The notes beneath the pieces are model-generated. The model did no database searches. It worked only from the letters and a program-made list of their open reading frames with translations, and had not been told where the DNA came from. A stretch of 9,613 bases of DNA, taken from an uncultured Collinsella sp. Its GTDB lineage: Bacteria > Actinomycetota > Coriobacteriia > Coriobacteriales > Coriobacteriaceae. Within the stretch, counting starts at the first letter, position 1. Every line of letters begins with the position of its first letter. Made by a program: the position numbers and the translations under genes. The stretch is taken from NCBI GenBank assembly GCA_900549065.1, contig URNC01000077.1:1-9613 (forward strand). Direction: 5' to 3'. Of the stretch, positions 1-5,926 are shown piece by piece.

Positions 1-47
1 CTACACCTAAGCCTTCGTCGGCAGCGTCAGATGTGTATAAGAGACAG
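1..47 (+). other. Illumina Nextera adapter contamination (not genomic)
   Basis: Bases 1-6 match the 3' end of the Illumina P5 sequence. Bases 7-14 (CTAAGCCT) match the Nextera i5 index I know as S508/N508. Bases 15-28 (TCGTCGGCAGCGTC) plus 29-47 (AGATGTGTATAAGAGACAG, the 19-base Tn5 mosaic end) are the Read 1 transposase adapter. The order P5, index, adapter, insert is exactly that of a Nextera library molecule, so this is an untrimmed read end carried into the assembly. True insert sequence begins at base 48. The segment interrupts leuS and should be trimmed. Confidence 0.98.
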
Positions 48-2398
48 GTGTAGGCGTTGCCCTCGCAGCCGAGCGCCTCGTGCCAAAGCTCGTCGGCCCA
101 GAACGGGCAGATGGGCGCCAGGACGCTCACGATGTCCTTGGCCACGCCGTAGCACAGGGCCTTGTCGCGGTCAGCACCCTCGGTGGCGTTGAGGTAGGCG
201 CTCGCCGCGTTGACGAGCTCCATGACGGCCGAGATCGCGGTGTTGAACTGGCCACGGTCGAAGTCCTCGGTGCACTTGGCGATGGTGCGGTGACGCTCGC
301 GGTAGAGCTTCATCGCGGTCTCGTCGAGCACGGACTTGTCGAAGGCCACGTTGGCGTCACCCGACTGGACGAGCTGCCACACGATACGCCAGGCGCGCTT
401 GATAAAGCGGTTGGCGCCCTCGACGGCCTTGGGATCCCAGTCGAAGTCCTTCTCGGGCGGGGCGATAAACAGGATCGCCAGACGCATGGTGTCGGCGCCG
501 TAGGGCTCGATAACCGAGCTCGGGGGCACAACGTTGCCCTTGGACTTGGACATGGTGTCGCCGTTCTCGTCCTTGACCATGCCCTGGCACAGCAGGTTGG
601 TGAAGGGCTCGTCCACGCTCAGCAGACCCAGGTCGCGCAGCGCCTTGGTAAAGAAGCGGCTGTAGAGCAGGTGCAAAATGGCGTGCTCGATGCCACCAAT
701 GTAGTTATCGACGGGCATCCAACGGTCTGCCGCCTCGCGGGAGAAGGGCAGCTCGGTGTTGTGCGGGTCGGTATAGCGCAGGTAATACCAGCTGGAGCAG
801 GTGAAGGTGTCCATGGTATCGGTCTCGCGCTTGGCCGGGCGACCGCAGACCGGGCAGGTGGTCTCGTAGAAGTCCTTGCACTCGGCGAGGGTCTCGCCAG
901 CGCCCAGGTCCAGGTTCTCCGGCAGCGTCACCGGGAGCTGATCCTCGGGCACGGGCACGATGCCGCAGTGCTCGCAGTGGATGGCCGGGATGGGGTTGCC
1001 CCAATAGCGTTGACGGCTGATGAGCCAGTCGCGCAGGCGGAACTCGACCTTGCGACGACCGCAGCCCATGGCCTCGAGGTCGGCCACGATGGCAGCCTCG
1101 CCCTCGGAGTGCTTACCACCGCGCATGCCGGTGTACTTGCCGGACTGGACGAGCGTGCCCTCGGCAGCGTGGGCGCAATCCCAGTCGACGGTCTCGGCAT
1201 GGAAGGTATCGATGGTCTCGCCACTGGCCTCGACGGCAGCGCGATCGTCATCGTCCAGGATAATCGGCACGATCGGCAGGTCGTACTTACGGGCAAACTC
1301 AAAGTCGCGCTGGTCGCCGCAGGGAACGGCCATGACGGCGCCGGTGCCGTAGTCGGCAACGACATAATCGGCAACCCACACGGGAACCTTCTCGCCGTTG
1401 ACGGGGTTCACCACGTAGCGGCCCGTAAAGGCGCCGTGCTTCTCGAGGGTGCCCTGGGCACGCTCGACGGCAGAGATATGCTTAGAGTCCTCGACGATCT
1501 TGGTGACGGCCCCCTCGTACTCCGTGCCCTCGACGAGCTCGTGCAGACGAGCGTACTCGGGAGCCAGGACAAAGAAGGAGACGCCAAAGAGGGTGTCGGC
1601 ACGCGTGGTGAAGACGGTAATCTTGCCCTCGTCGCCCTCGATGGGCTCGCCATCCTGGTCGCACAGGGTAAAGTCGACCTCGGCGCCCTCGGAGCGGCCG
1701 ATCCAGTTGGCCTGCATCTGCTTGACACGCTCGGGCCAGCCGGGGAGCTTCTCCAGGTCGTCGAGCAGCTCCTGGGAGTACTCGGTGATCTTGAAGTACC
1801 ACTGCTCCAGGTCGCGCTTCTCGGGCTCGGTGCCGCAGCGCCAGCACTTGCCCTCGGTGACCTGCTCGTTGGCCAGAACGGTCTTGCAGTTAGGGCACCA
1901 GTTGACCGGGTTCTTCTTGCGGTAGACCAGGCCCTTTTCCCACAGCTTCTCAAAGATCCACTGACCCCAGCGGTAGTAGTCGGGGCTGCAGGTCTTGACC
2001 ATGCGATCCAGATCGTAGGAGAAGCCCATGCGCTTCATCGTGGCGAGCGCCTGGTCCATGTTCTTATACGTCCAGGCGGCAGCCTGCGTATTGTGCTTGA
2101 TGGCGGCGTTCTCGGCAGGCAGGCCAAATGCGTCAAAGCCGATGGGGTGCAGCACGTCGTAGCCGCGCATGCGGGCCTGACGGGCCATGGCATCGCCGAT
2201 GGTATAGTTGCGCGCGTGGCCCATGTGCAGGTCGCCCGACGGATACGGGAACATCTCGAGCACATACTTTTTGGGCTTGCTGTCGTCGGTGTCGACGGCA
2301 AAGAGGTTGGAGTCCTCCCAGGCCTTCATCCACTTGGACTCAATGGCCTGCGCGTCGTAGGCAGGGATCTCGTCCTTATGATCTGTGCAATCGCACAT
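48..2398 (-). CDS. leuS: Leucyl-tRNA synthetase, C-terminus missing at contig edge
   Basis: Class I aminoacyl-tRNA synthetase that charges tRNA-Leu with leucine in the cytoplasm. About 783 codons are present; bacterial LeuRS is usually 800-880, so the end of the anticodon-binding region and the C-terminal domain are lost. Visible: HIGH motif as HMGH (58-61), a zinc knuckle with Cys166, 169, 183 and 186, the CP1 editing domain with a TTRADT threonine-rich motif and the two editing aspartates (Asp362, Asp365), and the KMSKS motif as TMSKSKGN (MSKSK at 616-620). The roughly 50-residue leucine-specific insertion found before KMSKS in E. coli is absent. In the editing domain the His usually preceding the first Asp (HDxRD) is Gly here. 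The ATG at 2398 is preceded by AAAGGAGC at good spacing; this ribosome binding site lies partly in a small CAGCT/AGCTG hairpin (2401-2418). The frame has no stop through the adapter, so a raw gene call would carry an artificial tail. Confidence 0.97.
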
Positions 2399-2424
2399 AT
2401 CAGCTCCTTTGTTAGCTGGGTTGG

Positions 2425-2542
2425 GGCGGGGCGTTCTTACCTTTACTCGCTGCTGCGGACAGTCCTGCTCGCACGAAGAGCACATTAAGTGCTCTTCGGC
2501 TCGTGCGGAACTTGCAGCGAGCAAAGGTAAGAACGCCCCGCC
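2425..2542 (-). repeat. Large hairpin in leuS leader (29-bp inverted repeat)
   Basis: Arms 2425-2453 and 2514-2542 are complementary at 28 of 29 positions. The one exception (A2445/C2522) is a mismatch in plus-strand RNA but a G-U wobble in minus-strand RNA, which favours a structure acting in the leuS transcript. Inside it is a second stem of 10 bp (2474-2483 with 2489-2498, loop ATTAA). No T-run follows on either strand, so it is not an ordinary intrinsic terminator, and I see no T-box consensus. It is either a leuS leader element or a dispersed palindromic repeat that landed in the leader. Confidence 0.8.
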
Positions 2543-2560
2543 ACATCGTTAACTCGCATG

Positions 2561-2566
2561 ATGATA
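2561..2566 (-). promoter_or_regulatory. Possible leuS -10 box
   Basis: On the minus strand TATCAT lies between the upstream terminator and the leader hairpin. No good -35 box sits 16-18 bases upstream; that position (GGCATC) falls inside the terminator stem. If this is right, the leader is about 155 nt and contains the whole hairpin. Weak call based on position and one hexamer. Confidence 0.25.
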
Positions 2567-2577
2567 GCAAATACGAC

Positions 2578-2612
2578 AAGCGAGATGCCTGCGACTTGCA
2601 GGCATCTCGCTT
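2578..2612 (-). terminator. Terminator downstream of IMP dehydrogenase
   Basis: Perfect 15-bp stem (2578-2592 with 2598-2612) and 5-base loop, about 50 bases after the guaB stop. On the minus strand it is followed by a T-rich but broken tract (TTGTCGTATTT), and on the plus strand by TATCT. The stem is strong, the T-tract mediocre. Its place between two minus-strand genes makes it the likely end of the guaB transcript. Confidence 0.7.
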
Positions 2613-2660
2613 TATCTAAATAACGTGGTTGATACTCGACCTTTATGTGAGGCTCTTACC

Positions 2661-4172
2661 TTATCGATAAGATACGGACTGTTGAGAATCCTTCACGACA
2701 ACGTCGTGGGCGCCGCCTTCGACGATGGAGGTCGAGCTCACCAGGGTCAGGCGTGCCTTTTCCTGGAGCTCGGGGATCGAGAGGGCACCACAGTTGCACA
2801 TCGTGGACTTGACCTTGTAGAGCGTGCCGCCCACGCCGTCCTTGAGGGAGCCGGCATAGGGAACGTAGGAGTCGACGCCCTCGACGAAGCTGAGCTTCGC
2901 GGCACCACCCAGGTCGTAGCGCTGCCAGTTGCGGGCACGCGCAGAACCCTCGCCCCAGTACTCCTTCATGTACTGACCGTTCACATTGACGCGCTCGGTC
3001 GGGCTCTCGTCGAAGCGGGCGAAGTAGCGGCCCAGCATCATAAAGTCGGCACCCATGGCAAGGGCGAGCGTCATGTGGTAGTCGTAGACGATGCCACCGT
3101 CGGAGCACACGGGCACGTAGACACCAGTCTCCTCGTAGTACTCGTCACGGGCGCGGCAGACGTCGATCAGCGCGGTGGCCTGGCCACGGCCGATGCCCTT
3201 GGTCTCACGGGTGATGCAGATGGAACCGCCGCCGATACCGACCTTGATGAAGTCGGCACCGCAGTCGGCCAAGAAGCGGAAGCCCTCGGCGTCGACGACG
3301 TTACCGGCACCGACCTTGACGTCCTCGCCATAGTTGGCGCGGATCCACTCGATGGTGCGCTTCTGCCACTCGCTGAAGCCCTCGGAAGAGTCGATGCACA
3401 GGACATCGGCGCCGGCCTCGATGAGCAGCGGCACGCGCTCGGCATAGTCGCGGGTGTTGATACCGGCGCCGACCATGTAGCGCTTGTCGCTATCGAGCAG
3501 CTCGTTGGGGTTGGTCTTGTGGCTGTCGTAGTCCTTGCGGAAGACGATGCCCATGAGGTGATCGTTGTCGTCGACGATCGGCAGGGCGTTAAGCTTGTTG
3601 TCCCAGATGACGTCGTTGGCAACCTTGAGGCTGATGTTCTTGTCGCCCACGATGAGCTGCTCACGCGGGGTCATGAACTCGGAGACCTTCGTCTGGTGGT
3701 CATCGCGACTGGGGCGATAGTCACGGCTGGTGACGATGCCCAGGAGCTTACCCTTGGGAGTGCCGTCGTCAGTGACCGGCATGGTGGAATGACCGGTCTT
3801 CTCCTTGAGCTCGATGACCTGCTCCATGGTCATGTCGGGGGTCAGCGTGGAATCGGACTGAACGAAGCCGGCCTTGTGATCCTTGACGGCCTTGACCATA
3901 GCGGCCTCGGACTCGGCGCTCTGGGAACCGTAAATGAAGGACAGGCCACCCTCGGTAGCGAGAGCGACACCCATGTCGACGCCCGAGACGGACTGCATGA
4001 TGGCGGAAACCATGGGGATGTTCAGGGTGATTGCCGGCTTCTCACCGCGCTTAAAGCGGGTCAGCGGCGTCTTAAGAGAGACGTTGTTGGGGATGCACTG
4101 CGAGGACGAGTAACCAGGGACCAGCAGATACTCCGAAAACGTGTGGGACTCACCGGGAAAGAACGTAGCCAT
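2661..4172 (-). CDS. guaB: IMP dehydrogenase, Tritrichomonas foetus-like type
   Basis: Oxidises IMP to XMP with NAD, the committed step of guanine nucleotide synthesis. The 503-residue protein has a TIM-barrel catalytic domain split by two CBS domains (about 105-160 and 163-215). The catalytic loop is GIGGGSICITR with Cys319; the mobile flap has Arg418-Tyr419; Asp261, Asp358, Tyr405 and Glu408 are also in place. From memory, these match the T. foetus enzyme in residue number as well as identity, as do Arg241, Lys310, Arg382 and Glu431, and the length is the same. The common bacterial form instead has GIGPGSICTTR. Lys310 and Glu431 are the residues linked to weak mycophenolic acid binding in the T. 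foetus enzyme, so low sensitivity is expected here. The ATG at 4172 follows AAGGAG (4177-4182). It stands alone, with its own terminator and a divergent regulator upstream. Confidence 0.97.
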   Translation of the reverse strand: MATFFPGESHTFSEYLLVPGYSSSQCIPNNVSLKTPLTRFKRGEKPAITLNIPMVSAIMQSVSGVDMGVALATEGGLSFIYGSQSAESEAAMVKAVKDHKAGFVQSDSTLTPDMTMEQVIELKEKTGHSTMPVTDDGTPKGKLLGIVTSRDYRPSRDDHQTKVSEFMTPREQLIVGDKNISLKVANDVIWDNKLNALPIVDDNDHLMGIVFRKDYDSHKTNPNELLDSDKRYMVGAGINTRDYAERVPLLIEAGADVLCIDSSEGFSEWQKRTIEWIRANYGEDVKVGAGNVVDAEGFRFLADCGADFIKVGIGGGSICITRETKGIGRGQATALIDVCRARDEYYEETGVYVPVCSDGGIVYDYHMTLALAMGADFMMLGRYFARFDESPTERVNVNGQYMKEYWGEGSARARNWQRYDLGGAAKLSFVEGVDSYVPYAGSLKDGVGGTLYKVKSTMCNCGALSIPELQEKARLTLVSSTSIVEGGAHDVVVKDSQQSVSYR

Positions 4173-4251
4173 GTTTCTCCTTTTTCCATGCGACCGGTCG
4201 GCTGCAGGCCTCGTAGGACCCAGCCCAACCTTGGGCGCCCAATACTGGGGA

Positions 4252-4280
4252 AGTATCTTAACGCACTTTGACTGCTACAA
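4252..4280 (-). promoter_or_regulatory. guaB: Possible IMP dehydrogenase promoter
   Basis: On the minus strand TTGTAG (4275-4280) and GATACT (4252-4257) are 17 bases apart, giving a leader of about 70 nt. On the opposite strand TACAAT (4276-4281) could serve as a -10 box for the divergent regulator, and TTGACT lies at 4268-4273. The two transcripts would then start from overlapping DNA. Only hexamer matches support this. Confidence 0.35.
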
Positions 4281-4365
4281 TGCATGATTTAAGAAGAGCA
4301 CATGAGGGTTTGACGCAGGCTTTGCGTTTACCCAGCAAACACTTTAGCGGGGAGACGTGGAGCAC

Positions 4366-4710
4366 ATGGAGTACAAGACGACGGCAAAGCTGGTCATTCA
4401 AGCGTGCGACAATGATCTGCCGGGCGTGTTCGGCCACGGCTGCGTCTTGCTGCTGCAAGGCATCGCCCGCGAGCACTCGCTCAACCGTGCCGCCAAGAGC
4501 ATGGGCATGGCGTATTCCAAGGCCTGGCGCATCGTAAACGAGGCCGAAGGTCAGCTGGGCTGCAAACTCATCGAGCGAGACGGCGCCCGCGGATCCACCC
4601 TCACCCCCGCCGGCGAGCGAGCCATAGCGGTCTACGAGGAGCTGCAGGCCGACATCAACAACGTCATCGCCACCAAAGCCAACGACCTCATCGCCAGCAT
4701 CAAAGAGTAG
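4366..4710 (+). CDS. ModE-like single-domain winged-helix regulator
   Basis: A 114-residue DNA-binding protein resembling the N-terminal domain of the molybdate regulator ModE and the LysR-type head. The helix-turn-helix is at about 37-62, including SLNRAAKSMGMAYSKAW, and a wing follows with LIERD and STLTPAGERA (about 68-86). The C-terminal molybdate-binding (MOP/TOBE) domains of full ModE are absent, so what it senses, if anything, cannot be told. The only plus-strand gene here, it diverges from guaB across about 190 bases. The start is uncertain. I prefer ATG 4366, with GGAG at either 3 or 11 bases. GTG 4357 in the same frame would add three residues but has GGAG only 2 bases upstream. The leader holds a 5-bp hairpin (4313-4327). 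No molybdenum genes are in view; the targets are unknown. Confidence 0.88.
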   Translation: MEYKTTAKLVIQACDNDLPGVFGHGCVLLLQGIAREHSLNRAAKSMGMAYSKAWRIVNEAEGQLGCKLIERDGARGSTLTPAGERAIAVYEELQADINNVIATKANDLIASIKE

Positions 4711-4746
4711 CCAATTTGGGGCTTTTAGCTACACAACCCCTTCTCC

Positions 4747-4817
4747 TAAGTTGCGGTGAAATAGGGACTGTTTATGCCGATAAAGCCGTAAATCAATCCC
4801 TATTTCACCGCAACTTA
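4747..4817. repeat. Perfect 21-bp inverted repeat, REP-like
   Basis: Arms 4747-4767 and 4797-4817 are exact reverse complements, separated by a 29-base AT-richer centre. The arm core is TTGCGGTGAAATAGGGA. It fills the space between two genes that converge on it (plus-strand regulator and minus-strand PLP-fold gene). No T-run follows either arm, so it is not a classical terminator, though a 21-bp RNA hairpin could still block transcription or protect both 3' ends. It looks like a dispersed intergenic palindrome; I cannot test copy number from one window. Confidence 0.85.
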
Positions 4818-4837
4818 TGGAGTTGAGGATGATTTAG

Positions 4838-5830
4838 CTAGTTGCGAAGGGCGTTGTCTAGGGTTGACGCTACAACCAGTGGGTTGTCGGTACCGGCGAA
4901 GAGGCGGATGGTGCTCCCCTGCTTGCCGCGTGGGGCCGAAAGGCGCGTCGTTGCGCCGCCGGCGGACGATGTACGAAACTCCCCCGGCAAAGCGTCGAAC
5001 AGCTCTCCCGCGCTACGCTCGATAAGGTCAAATTCAACTGCCGGGCCAAAGCCGTGCTCGAGGATTCCCGTTGCAACCACATGGTCGGGATGCGAGCTCA
5101 GTCCGGGATAGCGCACGTTGCGCACCATCTCGTTGGCGGCCAAATACTCGGCCAGCGCACGGGCGCGGTCGAAGTGTGCCTGCATGCGGGCGTCGAGCGT
5201 GGAACGCCCGTGCTCCAGCACGTCGGCCTCCTCGGTAGAAAGGTCGAGCGCCAAAGCACCGCAGCCCGCAAACAACGCATGCGCGCACTCGGCAGCAGCA
5301 TCCACGCGATGGCGCTTGAGCTGCGAGCGCGCCACCGAAGCGGCAACGAGCTTGCGCGGTGCCTTACCAGCACACACGCGGTCAAGCGCCTCGCGCGACA
5401 GCACGGCACCCAGCCGCAGCGGATCGCAGCCAAAAGCCGACGCCACGGTGTTGTCAACAACCAACAGCGCATGGGCCTCACGCGCCGCCCGGCCCAGCGT
5501 ACGAAGATCGGGCACGCGAAGACCAAACCCGCCGATGGAGTTGACAAACCACCACAGGTGCGGCCCCTCAGCATCAAGCAAAGCATCAAAGTTCTCGGAC
5601 GCGGCGGTAAACGCCGCAACCGACGGCTCCCCCACCAGCACAACGTCGCAGGCATCAAAGCCGTGCGCAAACGCATCGGCAAAGTCGTCCGCAAAGGCCA
5701 CCAAGCGATCGCCGGGACGCACAATCCCCAACAGCGACAGCGCCGCCGACACATGCGGGGCCGCAACAAGACGCGCCTCACGCGCGCCGGACCTTACAGC
5801 CCAGGCCTCTTCTAGCTGCTGTACATCCAC
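4838..5830 (-). CDS. Cystathionine gamma-synthase-family protein lacking PLP lysine
   Basis: About 330 residues of the Cys/Met-metabolism PLP family (fold type I). Family marks: the Asp motif VDNT (125-128, where Asp pairs with the PLP ring nitrogen), YPGLSSHPDH (241-250), GFGPAVEF, and a C-terminal IRLFAGTDNP with the substrate-carboxylate Arg (about 309). Key parts are missing. The lysine motif S-x-T-K-Y aligns with SVARS, placing Arg168 at the Schiff-base lysine. The YSRxxNPT phosphate-binding segment and the SSGM loop are absent or altered at the N-terminus, and the usual ESPSNP is NSIGG. Length is short of the usual 380-400. The frame is intact, so this may be a pseudoenzyme or a repurposed protein rather than a decayed gene. 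Lys156, Lys160 or Lys172 could in principle substitute. I chose GTG 5830 because AAGGGA (5840-5845) lies 9 bases upstream; an in-frame TTG at 5854 lies in the terminator T-tract. Confidence 0.8.
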   Translation of the reverse strand: MDVQQLEEAWAVRSGAREARLVAAPHVSAALSLLGIVRPGDRLVAFADDFADAFAHGFDACDVVLVGEPSVAAFTAASENFDALLDAEGPHLWWFVNSIGGFGLRVPDLRTLGRAAREAHALLVVDNTVASAFGCDPLRLGAVLSREALDRVCAGKAPRKLVAASVARSQLKRHRVDAAAECAHALFAGCGALALDLSTEEADVLEHGRSTLDARMQAHFDRARALAEYLAANEMVRNVRYPGLSSHPDHVVATGILEHGFGPAVEFDLIERSAGELFDALPGEFRTSSAGGATTRLSAPRGKQGSTIRLFAGTDNPLVVASTLDNALRN

Positions 5831-5851
5831 AAGGCACCGTCCCTTCACAAG

Positions 5852-5889
5852 CAAAAACCCACGATGCGGGTGTTCCCCGCATCGTGGGT
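5852..5889 (-). terminator. Intrinsic terminator of the sucrose operon
   Basis: Perfect 14-bp GC-rich stem (5857-5870 with 5876-5889), loop TGTTC, followed on the minus strand by five Ts (5853-5857). It lies about 40 bases after the scrB stop, as expected for the end of the operon. The T-tract ends only 7 bases before the ribosome binding site of the next gene, so there is no room for a promoter between them. Confidence 0.92.
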
Positions 5890-5926
5890 AACGGCTGCAG
5901 TATAGCGCCGATATGCGACAAATCGT

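Noticed and set aside
29..47. Tn5 mosaic end, suggesting a natural transposon
   Set aside because: It is flanked by P5, index and Read 1 adapter sequence, so it comes from library preparation.
80..2488. An 802-codon open frame on the plus strand
   Set aside because: It lies opposite leuS, whose motifs are unmistakable. Its protein is low-complexity and rich in Gly, Val, Leu and Asp, as expected for an antisense frame in GC-rich DNA.
2399..2560. T-box riboswitch in front of leuS
   Set aside because: I looked for the TGGNACCRCG-type T-box core on the minus strand and did not find it. The long hairpin does not fit the usual layout.
2625..4271. A 548-codon open frame on the plus strand
   Set aside because: It is the antisense of the IMP dehydrogenase gene, with no recognisable domain and no ribosome binding site.
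5831..5854. TTG at 5854 as start of the PLP-fold protein
   Set aside because: It lies within the terminator T-tract and has no ribosome binding site, while GTG 5830 has AAGGGA nine bases upstream.
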